64,000 nt of DNA from Megaustenia siamemsis (GCA_032433765.1 JAVIAB010000047.1:13968107-14032106), one strand, 5' to 3'. Counted from the first letter of the stretch, positions 43,576-55,334 are shown. Notes: generated from the letters alone by a model not told the origin. Numbers and translations: made by a program.

Positions 43576-43629
43576 CAGTGAAAGAGAAAAGTAGAAGAAA
43601 AAAGAAGAACCAGGGCCTTCACGGCGGAG

Positions 43630-43880
43630 AAACGAATAGAGCCACTGTTATCCTCAACGCATGCCGCAAGAGCCGTCTACAGTGGTTTGGAATCGTCATC
43701 TGTGCAGTGGATTAGGACGTGCACGGAGCTACATTCTCAATCGAATTTATCGATGCATTTTGGGAAATGATATGACAAGTGGTGAAGCTGAAATGAAACT
43801 GGTTCCATGGATAGGTTAGAGTAGAGTAGAACAGAATAGAATAGAATAGAATAGAATAGAATAGAATAGAATAGAATAGA
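43630..43880 (+). repeat. Dispersed repeat R2, copy 2, plus (GAATA)n
   Basis: 43630-43800 aligns with 27985-28140 and continues with GAAACTGGTTCCATGGATAG. It ends in a pentanucleotide run (AGAATAGAATAG) from about 43811 to 43880, possibly the element's simple-sequence tail. Confidence 0.65.
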
Positions 43881-44078
43881 TAATATAAAGATATCTAGCT
43901 CTCACAAACTGATAAGTGATTAGAGTATTTTTTTGTTTGTTTTAAAACTCCCAATTTTGTCTCATAGATCTAACGGTCCGATCTTTCCTTTCGCACAGTG
44001 TGACCCGGGAAAGAGGGGATTCTAGGACAATTGTTCAGCAAATATATATTACATTATATACACACATCTATGCATACG

Positions 44079-44080
<2 letters not shown>

Positions 44081-44161
<81 letters not shown>
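44081..44161. repeat. (CA)n then (TA)n microsatellite
   Basis: About 70 bp of CA followed by about 10 bp of TA, directly at the 5' edge of a truncated SINE1. Confidence 0.95.
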
Positions 44162-44285
44162 GCACGGGCGTAATATCGACCACATTTCCCCAAAAATCAT
44201 GCGCCGAAGTCTGTAAAGTTTGTGGTAACACCATATTCCCTATACGCAACTTGGCGTGACGGGGGTACTTTACTTTTTACTTTAT
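44162..44285 (+). mobile_element. SINE1, 5'-truncated
   Basis: Starts in the body at GCACGGGCGTAATATCGACC and runs to the tail GGGGGTACTTTACTTTTTAC. No head. Confidence 0.88.
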
Positions 44286-44587
44286 ATATAAAAGCAAGCC
44301 TTCAAATGAGAACCAGAGTGATAAGAAAGAAGAGGGCGACTTAGAGAAACACTAGTAAGAACATTGACTTGAGAGGTAGCAACAGCAGGCACCAGCTCTC
44401 TTGCAGAGATTTAGGGTCTCGCCCAGAACAGGGACGTGTAGCAGGAAACAATGTGGGTGCTACTCAAGGTCTAACACAATAAACAACAAAGATGGTAGGA
44501 CATAGAAAGTTACAACTGCTGCCCTATGTACTGTCTTCTGCTCGGAAGGACAATAAATGTATGTGTGTGAAAAATAAACCCGGTTAA

Positions 44588-44828
44588 GAGCCCCCGTCAT
44601 GCCAACTGGCGTATAGAGTATATGGTGTTAATGACCATACATTTTACAGACCTTCAGCACATGATTTTTGGGGTAATGTGGTCGGTATTACGCCCATGTC
44701 ACTTTACTTTCCCAGAAAAAAATCAGGTACCCTTTAAAGGCTGGGTGAACCGGAAGACGTCGGTTGGGATTGAACCCTATCTCTTGTCCTTTGTAAAAAG
44801 TTCACTAACAACTGAGCTATCGCGGCTC
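44588..44828 (-). mobile_element. SINE1, nearly full length
   Basis: Complete head on the right (CAACTGAGCTATCGCGGCTC) and body; the terminal tail (GTACTTTAC) is missing at the left edge. No target-site duplication seen. More diverged than the other copies. Confidence 0.87.
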
Positions 44829-45149
44829 ATGGGTGTGTGTATACGGTAGACTAATAAGTTTTTAGTATGAATTTCATTATTGTCATAAATATTGTCATAT
44901 ATATAAGACCTTCGGTGTCTTAACAGACGGTTGGTGGCAGGCAAACCAGTAGTTTGGTAAATATTTTAGTGTCTTTTGATGGATGTTGTTTGCTGAAGTC
45001 TCTCTCGTAAGCTGAATCTGCCAATATTGGATAGAAAGATCAGGTCACAGAACGAACAAGATGTAATTATAGTGCCTGACCTCATCTCCTATCTCATGCA
45101 CCTTTTGTGTTCAGAATTTGATATCACCACTACCTCAAAAGTTGTGTGC

Positions 45150-45420
45150 CATTTTTTATTTGTGTTCTCCATGTGCTACGATCTGCAGCCAGACTTTATC
45201 AGTTTCTTTCACTGATAGAGAATTCACTCAAGAATGCCCTCCAAACATTCTTATATCTGAACATTGGTTTGCCCTTTGGATTCCTGCTGTCCTTAAGTTC
45301 GCCATACATTTTTTGTTTGGGAATATGAATGTTTGCCATTCTTCTTACATAACCCAGCTATCTTATTCTACAACTTCTAAGTGTTGCAATGATGGATGGC
45401 AGTCTGGCTCGTAAGACGTT
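45150..45420 (-). mobile_element. LINE RT C-terminal fragment (IPKQ-YGEL type)
   Basis: The minus strand reads RRMANIHIPKQKMYGELKDS then KGKPMFRYKNVWRAFLSEFS, matching the GHVxRMxxxRIPKQLLYGEL...RPxLRYKDVCKRDL tail of a common animal LINE lineage. 5'-truncated. Confidence 0.75.
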
Positions 45421-45481
45421 AGAGCTGGTTACTTTGTCCTGCTTTTTGATGTACATAATCTGAATACAATATACCAAATAG

Positions 45482-45572
45482 AAGGCAACGCTCATGATAT
45501 ATATTATATGTGGTAATAAAACTAATCAGTTTTTACTGTAAATGTCCCTATGATGTACATAATCTTTGGAAG
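45482..45572 (+). repeat. About 88-bp repeat D, copy 1
   Basis: Contains AAGGCAACGCTCATGAT, GTGGTAATAAAACTAAT, TTACTGTAAATGTCCCTATG and ATGTACATAATCTTTGGAAG. Two more copies lie in tandem at 49728-49888, on the other side of the hAT-like gene. Confidence 0.9.
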
Positions 45573-46534
45573 ATGTGTGGCAGTGACAGACCACATACAT
45601 TCATTTATGAGCAAACACATCATAGGAAGAGACTTCCAAAACTGCCCAGCATCCCCCGTACCTCAGACTGGTTCGCCGACAGGCCTGGACAGACCCACCT
45701 TCAATCTTTCGGACAGCCGACACGTGGGCAAAGTAAAACAAAAATTTCTTGTTATCGAATAAAAACAACTTTAATATGAATTGCTCAGTCTTGTTAAGTG
45801 AGCTTCTATTAATTCTGTTCTAGACTAGTGATCTGGGCGACAGCCCAATGGATGATCACGACCAGGTTCTAATAGAACTATACTGTGAGTCTCTAGTAGA
45901 GTTTAAAAGTCTCGTCGGACATATAGACTTGCCAGGTCGACTGCCAGTCCTAGAGTGTCCCTCTCCTCTCTCTTCTACCTTTTCAAAATTCTCCCCAGTC
46001 CGTGATTATTTTATTTCTATTGTTGTGTATTAAATCGTCGGCCAGGGCGCCAAGCTTCGGACCGAAGGGTGCGATATCTAGGGGTTTCAACCCCGATGTT
46101 GTAATCTGATTATGAGGGCGGGATCCTTACCCTTCAAACTTCAGGACGTGTCTGATTATCTGATAACATTAGATTTGCTGTTTGTCATGAGATTGGTGGG
46201 TCTTGTGATGTTGAAGTTTTTAAAGGACTGACCACTGTCACGACTATAGAAGGTGTGGCTATAAACGCGAAATAAAAGTATACAAGAGATAATCGACGAT
46301 TGCTTGGGGAACACTTTTTGGTGAACTTGTCGCAGTAAAAGTTTTCGAGGTAAGGATTCTTGAGTTTCAACTTTGGAGATTCCGCTGTGATTTTATAGTG
46401 TCAATTTCATTGAATTTCTTTTTATGCCTGGACACTTGTTCCTGACAAGTACATAGCGTATTATCAAGTACTTGTGTCATTACTGGTTTTACACAAAATA
46501 ATGTCATAAAAGAAATGGAAAGCTTTTTACGAAA
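45573..46534. other. Unassigned region 5' of the hAT-like gene
   Basis: Several open stretches of 60-90 codons (45510-45779, 45848-46033) with no recognised domains. I looked for hAT-type inverted repeats here and did not find any. Confidence 0.4.
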
Positions 46535-46784
46535 ACGGTCGTAAGTACAATAGTAGTTGGGAAAAAACGTACCGATTGCTCAAAAAAGGCTTCTGATGGA
46601 ACAGAGGAAGCTTTTTGTAAGCTTTGTCATTGCAGCATTGTGCCAAAAAAGAGCAACATCTCAAATCATGAAAAGTCCTCAAAACATATGATGAGAATTG
46701 CATCAAATAGCCAGACTCAACATAATATATCCCAGCCACCTAGACAAACTAGTGACAAAGTTAAAATAGCCGAGCTGCAGATTG

Positions 46785-47432
46785 TGACCTGCCATTGTGC
46801 AATATGTGTAGTAGATCATCTTAGTGAAATCATGACATCGCATGGTCAGGGAAGCATGACCTGCCATTGTGCAATATGTGTAGTAGATCATCTTAGTGAA
46901 ATCATGACATCGCATGGTCAGGGAAGCATGACCTGCCATTGTGCAATATGTGTAGTAGATCATCTTAGTGAAATCATGACATCGCATGGTCAGGGAAGTA
47001 TGACCTGCCATTGTGCAATATGTGTAGTAGATCATCTTAGTGAAATCATGACATCGCATGGTCAGGGAAGCATGACCTGCCATTGTGCAATATGTGTAGT
47101 AGATCATCTTAGTGAAATCATGACATCGCATGGTCAGGGAAGTATGACCTGCCATTGTGCAATATGTGTAGTAGATCATCTTAGTGAAATCATGACATCG
47201 CATGGTCAGGGAAGCATGACCTGCCATTGTGCAATATGTGTAGTAGATCATCTTAGTGAAATCATGACATCGCATGGTCAGGGAAGTATGACCTGCCATT
47301 GTGCAATATGTGTAGTAGATCATCTTAGTGAAATCATGACATCGCATGGTCAGGGAAGTATGACCTGCCATTGTGCAATATGTGTAGTAGATCATCTTAG
47401 TGAAATCATGACATCGCATGGTCAGGGAAGCT
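46785..47432 (+). repeat. 72-bp in-frame tandem repeat x 9 in the hAT-like gene
   Basis: Nine copies of a 24-residue module, TCHCAICVVDHLSEIMTSHG plus QGS(M). Copies differ only at a GCATGA/GTATGA site, so they are very recently amplified. Each module carries Cys and His residues, but there is no evidence that it forms a zinc finger. A single equivalent would join KIAELQIVT to SLEHIKLHRT. Confidence 0.97.
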
Positions 47433-47745
47433 CGCTGGAACATATAAAGTTACATCGAACTAAATGTTCATGCTTAATAAAAAATATAATAGCACCTAAA
47501 TTGAGAAACGACCTAGTTCGTGACTTTCAACACAAAAAATATGCTCTAATTGTGGATGAATCAACTGACATATCCACTCAAAAGCACCTGTGTATTTTAA
47601 TTCGCTATTTTAGTGAGAGGAAACAGACTATTTTAACTGCATTTCTTGGATTAATTCCTGTGCAAGAGTGTACAGGAGAAAACATATTTCATTTGATTGA
47701 AGAGGAAATCAAACGATGTTGTCAGAGCATTACACACTGCATAGG

Positions 47746-48908
47746 GTTTGTATCAGATGGTGCATCAAACATGGTTGGGTGCAATAACTCTGTGTGGTCT
47801 AGATTGTTTGTATCAGATGGTGCATCAAAAATGGTTGTTGGGTGCAACAACTCTGTGTGGTCTAGATTGTTTGTATCAGATGGTGCATCAAACATGGTTG
47901 GGTGCAACAACTCTGTGTGGTCTAGATTGTTTGTATCAGATGGTGCATCAAACATGGTTGGTTGAGTGCAACAACTCTGTGTGGTCTAGATTGTTTGTAT
48001 CAGATGGTGCATCAAACATGGTTGGTTGGGTGTAACAACTCTGTGTGGTCTAGATTGTTTGTATCAGATGGTGCATCAAACATGGTTGGGTGCAACAACT
48101 CAGTGTGGTCTAGATTGTTTGTATCAGATGGTGCATCAAACATGGTTGGGTGCAACAACTCTGTGTGGTCTAGATTGTTTGTATCAGGTGGTGTATGAAA
48201 CATGGTTGGGTGCAACAACTCTGTGTGGTCTAGATTGTTTGTATCAGATGGTGCATCAAACATGGTTGGTTGAGTGCAACAACTCAGTGTGGTCTAGATT
48301 GTTTGTATCAGATGGTGCATCAAACATGGTTGGGTGCAACAACTCTGTGTGGTCTAGATTGCTTGTATCAGATGGTGCATCAAACATGGTTGAGTGCAAC
48401 AACTCTGTGTGGTCTAGATTGTTTGTATCAGATGGTGCATCAAACATGGTTGAGTGCAATAACTGTGTGTGGTCTAGATTGTTTGTATCAGATGGTGCAT
48501 CAAACATGGTTGGTTGAGTGCAACAACGCTGTGTGGTCTAGATTGTTTGTATCAGATGGTGCATCAAACATGGTTGGGTGCAACAACTCTGTGTGGTCTA
48601 GATTGTTTGTATCAGATGGTGCATCAAACATGGTTGGGTGCAACAACTCTGTGTGGTCTAGATTGTTTGTATCAGATGGTGCATCAAACATGGTTGGTTG
48701 AGTGCAACAACTCTGTGTGGTCTAGATTGTTTGTATCAGATGGTGCATCAAACATGGTTGGGTGCAACAACTCAGTGTGGTCTAGATTGTTTGTATCAGA
48801 TGGTGCATCAAACATGGTTGGGTGCAACAACTCAGTGTGGTCTAGATTGTTTGTATCAGATGGTGCATCAAACATGGTTGGGTGCAACAACTCTGTGTGG
48901 TCTAGATT
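47746..48908 (+). repeat. 60/64-bp tandem repeat x 19 in the hAT-like gene
   Basis: Nineteen copies of a unit encoding FVSDGASNMVGCNNSVWSRL. Most units are 60 bp, one is 63 bp, and five are 64 bp because of an extra GTTG, each of which shifts the frame. The net +20 bases leaves the downstream coding in a different frame (+2) from the upstream coding. Confidence 0.95.
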
Positions 48909-49491
48909 GAAAGATGTATCTCCTTCATGTGTGAAACTAAGATGTGTTTGCCATTCGCTGGCACTTTGCATATATTATGCAATGGCCAAACTGCCCTCAA
49001 ACATTGCATTTATGCTTTCAGAGATACCTCAATGGTTTAGCCACAGTGACTTACGAGGAGAAGCCTACAGAGAAGTGTTTAAAGTCATGAATACACCTAC
49101 AGCTTATGAAACAAGCCGAACAGCCCCGCTTCCATTTGAAAAGCCTTCCTCTACTCGCTGGCTTGTGCGTGGCCAAGTTATGTTTAATATTTTGATGAAC
49201 TGGGAAGAGCTGAAGGCTTACTTTATTAATGCTGAATCAGCTCACTCAAAATTAGACTCAAAGTTTAAAGCAAGATTGTTGAAGGAATTTGTGCTAGATT
49301 ACAAAAATTACTTGTTCTTTGTGTTTGCAACACCCATAGTTCAGGAGTTTGAAAGGATTAACAGCCTTTTTCAACAAACTAAAGCTGATCAACATGAACT
49401 CTATCACGAACTACATTTACAAGTCTTCAAAGCAGACTATATCATGCAAACGGACATTAAACAAATGTTGATAAAGTTGATTTTGAAGTAA

Positions 49492-49727
49492 AATTGTTAA
49501 CATAATATAATCAGTTCCTTAAAATTATTTGTTCCTTGTATTAAAATGGATTTGAGCATTAAATTTGATGTGATTATGTCAAAAATGTTTGGCTTTTTGC
49601 TTTGGCTTTTTAAAGTACTGTTTGGCTCTTTTCTGGCCTTTTTGCGCGGTTTTTTGGCCTTATATCACAATTTTCATCTGGCAACCCTATCTAATTGGGC
49701 TGTATGGGTAGGCACTTCCTATTATAG
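49492..49727. other. 3' flank of the hAT-like gene
   Basis: T-rich with a TTTTTGG(C)CTTTTT-like motif repeated imperfectly. No inverted terminal repeat recognised. Confidence 0.4.
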
Positions 49728-49888
49728 ACAACGCTCATGATGTACATGATATGTGGTAATAAAACTAATAAGGTTTTACTGTAAATGTCCCTATGATGTA
49801 CATAATCTTTGGAAGGCAACGCTCATGATATATATATATATAATATGTGGTAATAAAACTAATAAGGTTTTACTGTAAATGTCCCTAT
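49728..49888 (+). repeat. Repeat D, copies 2 and 3 in tandem
   Basis: Two consecutive units of about 86 and 75 bp matching 45482-45572 (AACGCTCATGAT, GTGGTAATAAAACTAATAAG, TACTGTAAATGTCCCTAT). The second carries a (TA)n insertion. Confidence 0.92.
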
Positions 49889-50324
49889 CATTACCCTAAT
49901 TTGAGAATCCCTGAATCACGAAGAGGCAGTAAATCTTGATAATTCTAACGGGATCGATCATTTGACAGGTTTAGGAAACAGGTCGCCTGGTAGTTTACTG
50001 ACGCGACTTTAGTGTTCAGTCACTGTTTGACGTGGAATCCCTTATTACATGTCCCCGGTTCTTGTTCAGTTTGGGGTATCTGGACGAGCCTCTCAGGAGG
50101 GCTTTGGATTGCGATGTAATGAGGGACGATTCACTGACAGTTGGTAATTCTGTCGTTAGACAATATAAGTTATTGCGAGCTGCAGTGATTTCTTTTCTTT
50201 AATATTTTCTTTACATATCCTGTATCGTTTGTTGTCACTCTACCTCGAAAGGCTGTTCTCAAATATATATTCCACTCCATTTTGTTATCTCTGTTACAAC
50301 TTTCACTGCAGTCACCGCACAATT
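49889..50324. other. Unassigned spacer
   Basis: No gene recognised. Confidence 0.4.
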
Positions 50325-50925
50325 TCACTCCAATCCCTGAACAATTTAACTCCAATCACTGAACAATTTCACTCCAATCACTGAACAATTTCACTCCAAT
50401 CCCTGAACAATTTTACTCCAATCCCCGAACAATTTTACTCCAATCCCTGAACAATTTTACTCCAATCCCTGAACAATTTTACTCCAATCCCCGATAACTT
50501 TTACTCCAATCCCCACACAACTCTACTCCAATCCCTGCACAACTCTACTCCAATCCCTATACAATTTTACTCCAATCCCTGCACAACTCTACTCCAATGC
50601 CTGTACAATTTCACTCCAATCCCTATACAATTTTACTCCAATCCCTGCACAACTTTATTCCAATCCCTATACAATTTTACTCCAATCCCTGCACAACTTT
50701 ACTCCAATCCCTGCACAATTTTACTCCAGTCCCCGCACAACTCTACTCCAATCCCTGCACAACTCTACTCCAATGCCTGTAAAATTTCACTCCAATCCAT
50801 ATACAATTTTACTCCAATCCCTGCACAACTTTACTCCAATCCCTGTACAATTTTACTCCAATCCCCGCACAACTCTACTCCAATCCCCGCACAACTCTAT
50901 TTTAATACAAAACTGTGCTTCAATC
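50325..50925. repeat. Minisatellite, 22-bp unit
   Basis: About 27 units of ACTCCAATCCCTGCACAACT plus TT, with GAACAATTT variants at the left. Plus-strand frames are periodic artefacts. Confidence 0.95.
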
Positions 50926-50989
50926 CCCATACAACTTTACGTCAACGATACTGAAAGGTACTGGACAGAAACCGAAGGAAAATCTATGG

Positions 50990-51905
50990 GAAGAAATTGT
51001 CAAGATTTGAGTATAAGACTTGTGTTAGAGTCTATATTAAAATTGTCAAGATTTGAGAATAAGACCTGTGTTAGAGTCTACATTAAAATTGTCATGATTT
51101 GAGTATAAGACTTGTGTTAGAGTCTACATTAAAATTGTCAAGATTTGAGTATAAGACTTGTGTTAGAGTCTATATTAAAATTGTCAAGATTTGAGTATAA
51201 GACTTGTGTTAGAGTCTACATTAAAATTGTCATGATTTGAGCACAAGACTTGTGTTAGAGTCTATATTAAAATTGTCATGATTTGAGTATAAGACTTGTG
51301 TTAGAGTCTACATTAAAATTGTCATGATTTGAGCACAAGACTTGTGTTAGAGTCTACATTAAAATTGTCATGATTTGAGCACAAGACTTGTGTTAGTGTC
51401 TACATTAAAAGTGTCATGATTTGAGCACAAGACTTGTGTTAGAGTCTGTATTAAAATTGTCAAGATTTGAGCATAAGACTTGCATTAGAGTCTATATTAA
51501 AATTATCAAGGTTAGAGCATAAGACTTGTATTAGAGTCTATATTAAAATTGTCAAGATTTGAGCATAAGACTTGTATTAGAGTCTACATTAAAATTGTCA
51601 AGGTTAGAGCATAAGACTTGTATTAGAGTCTATATTAAAATTGTCAAGGTTAGAGCATAAGTCTTGTATTAGAGTCTATATTAAAATTGTCAAGATTTGA
51701 GCATAAGAATTGTATTAGAGTCTACATTAAAATTGTCAAGATTTGAGTATAAGACTTGTGTTAGAGTCTATATTAAAATTATCAAGGTTAGAGCATAAGA
51801 CTTGTGTTAGAGTCTATATTAAAATTGTCAAGATTTGAGTATAAGACTTGTATTAGAGTCTACATTAAAATTGTCAAGATTTGAGTATAAGACTTGTTTT
51901 AGATT
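50990..51905. repeat. Minisatellite, 46-bp unit x about 20
   Basis: Units of ATTGTCAAGATTTGAGTATA, AGACTTGTGTTAGAGTCTAC and ATTAAA. Central units have GAGCACAAG and CATGATTTG variants; right units have GGTTAGAGCATAAG variants, giving three homogenised subfamilies. Confidence 0.95.
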
Positions 51906-52164
51906 CCAAATTAGCTCTGTCAGCACTACGCCCAGGCATCTTTCTTACCCATAAAAAATATTTGGTACGCATTTAAGTCTGTCCAAATCCAGTAGGTATA
52001 GCTAATTTTAATTCAACGTAGTGCCTATAGCAGACAATTTGAGAAAGAAAGATAAAGTTATTACGAGTTATCTACCTGTGTTATCTTTCAAGTTTTTCTC
52101 CATGTCGTTTAGTGATGTTTTCTTTATAATTCGAGTTATCCATCCACTGGTAATATTGAGTATA

Positions 52165-52715
52165 TGTCTAACTGTTTTGTGGAATATCTGTCTACCTTTC
52201 ATATTGAATATATGTCTACTTGTCATCTTGAATATTTGTCTACCTTTCATATTGAATATATGTTTACTTGTCATCTTTAATATTTGTCTACCTTTCATAT
52301 TGAATATATGTTTACTTGTCATCTTTAATATTTGTCTACCTTTCATATTGAATATATGTTTACTTGTCACCTTTAATATTTGTCTACATTTCATATTGAA
52401 TATATGTCTACTTGTCATCTTAATAATATAGCTGCTTGTCATCTTGAATATTTGTCTACCTTTCATATTGAATATATGTCTACTTGTCATCTTGAATATT
52501 TGTCTACCTTTCATATTGAATATATGATTCAATATGTCTATTTATCATCTTGAATATATGTCTACTTGTCATCTTGGTAATATATCTACTTGTCAACCTG
52601 AATATTTGTCTACATTTCATATTGAATATATGTCTACTTGTCATCTTAATAATATAGCTGCTTGTCATCTTGAATATTTGTCTACCTTTCATATTGAATA
52701 TATATCTACTCGTCA
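52165..52715. repeat. Minisatellite, 48-bp dimer of 24-bp units
   Basis: Alternating 24-bp halves, ATATTGAATATATGTCTACT plus TGTC and ATCTTGAATATTTGTCTACC plus TTTC, about 11 dimers. The 48-bp period gives false frames on both strands. Confidence 0.95.
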
Positions 52716-53185
52716 TCCCGATTATCTATCCGTCTGTCTACCTATCAGTAATCAACGACTTCCTAGACAGACAAACAAAATAGCGTTTCTCTAATCGCCT
52801 GTAATGCCTAGCGGAGAACAACATAATCACAAAAAGACTGAAATAATCTGGGCATTACACGCTTATGTCGCAAGATGACTTTATATACTCTTGTTTCTTT
52901 AATTAATGGCGTATAGAAGAGAAGTAAAGAACTGCTGACTCATTAACTATTTCAACAATGTAAAATATGTTCTGTCGTAATTATGTCAAGGGACAGACAT
53001 ATTTGTCTGCTTGATGTCGGTTGCTGTTCCAGCAATATTTTAAATGTCTTCATTTTTCCGTTTGTTTTTTTTTTCTTATCAGTTAAAGATACGTTTAAAG
53101 GACAAAGAAAAAACTAGCAGAAAATTGCGAGGACTGTGTAAATATGGTGTTAAATTCGACATTTTCTTCATCATCAACAATTATT
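52716..53185. other. Unassigned spacer
   Basis: No gene or repeat recognised. Confidence 0.4.
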
Positions 53186-53189
53186 TATT

Positions 53190-53955
53190 GATATGGCATG
53201 ATGTGGTGTGATGTGGTGTGGCATGGTATGGTGTGGTGTGTTATGGTATGATATTTCATGGTATGGTGCGGTATGGTATGATATGGTGTGGTATGGTGTG
53301 ATTTGGTGTGTTATGGCATGTTATGATATTGCATGGTATGGTGTGGTATGGTGTGGTATAGTATGGTTTGGTGTGATTTGGTGTGGTATGGTATGGTATG
53401 GTATGGTGTGATATGGTATGATATGGTGTGGTATGGTGCGGTATGGTTTGATTTGGTGTAGTATGGTATGGTGTGGTATGGTATGGTGTGGTATGGTATG
53501 CAGTGGAGTGGTATGGTGTGGTATGGTATGTGTGGAGTGGTATGGTGTGATGTGGTTTGGTGTGATTTTGTGTGGTGTGGTGTGTTATGGTGTGATTTGG
53601 TGTGGTGTGGTATGGTTTGGTATGGTGTGGTGTGGTGAGGGATGGTGTAGTGTGGTGTAGCATGGTGTAGTGTGGTGAGGTATGGTGTGTTGTTGTATGG
53701 TATGGTGTGGTATGGTGTGGTACGGTGTATTGTGGTGAGGTAGGGTGTGGTATGATATGGTATAGTGTGGTATGGTATGGTATGTTGTGGGGTGATTTGG
53801 TATGGTGTAGTGTGTTGTGGTATGGTGGGATGTGGTGAGGTATGGTGTGGTATGGTGTAGTGTGGTGTGGCATTGTGTGATGTAGTGTGGTATGATGTGG
53901 TATGGTATGGTATGATGTGGTGGGGTATGGTATGGTATGGTGTGGTGTGGTGAGG
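53190..53955. repeat. TGGTATGGTG simple satellite
   Basis: About 765 bp of five-base TGGTA/TGGTG/TGATG motifs with almost no C on the plus strand. Minus-strand His/Thr/Pro/Tyr frames of 205 and 280 codons are artefacts. Confidence 0.95.
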
Positions 53956-54360
53956 TATGTAATAGAGTATAGCTAGTGAGAGCATGGGGGCTGGTAACTT
54001 AGTTGTTACCCGCTTCTCAATAGATAATAGCAGTAACAAATAGTAGCGACCAGCAGTAGTTAGGACATGAAGTTGGGGAATGAAAAATTTCCAGCCAGAA
54101 ATATTAGTCCACATCGGGGTAGGGCCCTCAGAAGTAACAAGGACACCCACCAAGCTAAGGAGGAAATGTCTAAATTACTGGTCGACACAATGAATAGTTT
54201 AGGTCCATGAAAATTTCCACTTCAAAATAAGTTTGTGAGTAAGAGGAGATACAGATTTCCACCAACAACAGGTTGGGGAAATAACAAATAGATTGCGTTG
54301 ACCTCATGACTTTACTGTCAAGTAAACAGCTACTAGAAAAGGCTAGAGGCGTGTTCCTCA
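53956..54360. other. Unassigned spacer
   Basis: Mixed-composition sequence without a recognised gene. Confidence 0.4.
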
Positions 54361-54361
54361 T

Positions 54362-54900
54362 TTGTGTTTCAGCGTCGAGGTGAGTTTTCTTTTTTTTAAT
54401 TATTATTTTGCGTTCGCCAGCTTTTACATCTAGCGAAGTGTCTAGAGACTAGGAAATCGATTTTGCATATTAATCAGCTTTTCCCTGGCAGCCGTGCGCG
54501 CAGGGATCCCTCGCCGCACATGCAGATAACTCCGGAGGAAATAATATATTTTTTTCCGTCGATGAGTACTTGACGTTTCAAGCCAGGCCACACTGTAGAG
54601 ACCAGGGGTGGTTGCAGCAAAGAGAAATCATAAATAAAAATAATCGCAATTGGTGCAGTCGAGATTTGAACTCACAACCTCTCTGTTTCGAGACTGGCGT
54701 CTTGCCTTGAGCTGAACCAGTCCTCCTAGGGGGTATATAATTTGTGATCTTTTGTTCTTCTGTTGGCCTCTGATACTGTTATGTTTTCTAATGTTTCTAA
54801 TATCCCATCAATCAATCTTTTCGTGGTCTATCATTGAGTCTGATGGTCTCGTAACGTTTATTACAAACTCGTTGCATTGTGTTTTTGTATGTATCAACCC
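54362..54900 (-). mobile_element. LINE (RTE/CR1-like) 3' end, copy G, split by SINE2
   Basis: The UTR end TTTCAGCGTCGAGG (54368-54380) and the coding end from 54733 (TATATAATTTGTGATCTTTT, TGTTATGTTTTCTAATGTTT, CGTGGTCTATC) are parts of one LINE 3' end as seen in copies A and B. They are separated by about 350 bp of SINE2. Confidence 0.78.
54376..54732 (-). mobile_element. SINE2, full length, nested in LINE copy G
   Basis: On the minus strand: a tRNA-like head with GGTTCAGCTCAAGGCAAGAC and B box GAGTTCAAATCTCGAC. The body shares TTATTTATGATTTC, CTGCAACCACCCCTGG, GAAACGTCAAGTACTCATCG and GTAAAAGCTGGCGAACGC with 17055-17310, and ends in an A-rich AAAAAAAAGAAAACTCA tail. Target-site duplication not resolved. 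Confidence 0.78.
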
Positions 54901-54939
54901 GTAGCGGGTTGAAATTGCTACGGGTAAGCAATATGTAGC

Positions 54940-55075
54940 CGCTGCTGTAAAAAAAAAAAAATTGATAGGAAAAAATATAGCCAGAAACATAACAACTCTC
55001 GGAAAAATAACATGACTATACCTCTGAAGTCGGAGGAAATATGCGTAAATGGTGGGGGACACCTGGCGGCTAGTG
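54940..55075 (+). mobile_element. SINE2-related fragment
   Basis: CGGAAAAATAACATGACTAT, ACCTCCGAAG-like and GGGGGACACCTGGCGG recall the middle of SINE2 at about 17190-17260. Head and tail are not identified. Confidence 0.45.
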
Positions 55076-55334
55076 TGGGGAATTATAATAATATGTTATA
55101 TATAACTATAATATAATTCCTTAGGAATAAAGCTATATTCATGCAAAATTCAGTTCCTCGTGGGTCGTGTACAGAGCGGGCGTACTCAAACAACAAGCAG
55201 AAAGTCTGACCGCCGGATCAGAAGCTGAAAACAGCTTAAATGTCATTATAGAAGACAGACTGAGAAATGATGACACCAAAAACGTTGTTGGAGCATTTTC
55301 TGCATCATTTATGTCAGGAAAAAGAAAATAAAAG

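Larger units (their letters stand above)
46535..49491 (+). pseudogene. hAT-like transposase-derived gene (BED-type finger, DUF4371-like), disrupted
   Basis: The 5' part has a zinc finger with FCKLCHCSIVPKKSNISNHE and SSKH (about 46613-46690). A first tandem expansion follows (46785-47432). Then comes a hAT/DUF4371-like core: KLHRTKCSCLIKNIIAPKLR, YALIVDESTDISTQKHLCIL, TAFLGLIPVQECTGENIFHL and CIGFVSDGASNMVG. A second expansion (47746-48908) is followed by VKLRCVCHSLALCIYYAMAK, FEKPSSTRWLVRG and MNWEELKAYF, ending at 49491. The family resembles ZBED/KIAA1586-like domesticated hAT proteins. The finger upstream of 46640 is frame-broken, the second array changes frame, and the C-terminal hATC dimerisation domain is absent, so no full protein can be made. 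Whether a short product is expressed is unknown. Confidence 0.88.

Noticed and set aside
53256..54153. Minus-strand frames of 205 and 280 codons, His/Thr/Tyr-rich
   Set aside because: They arise from the TGGTA/TGGTG satellite.
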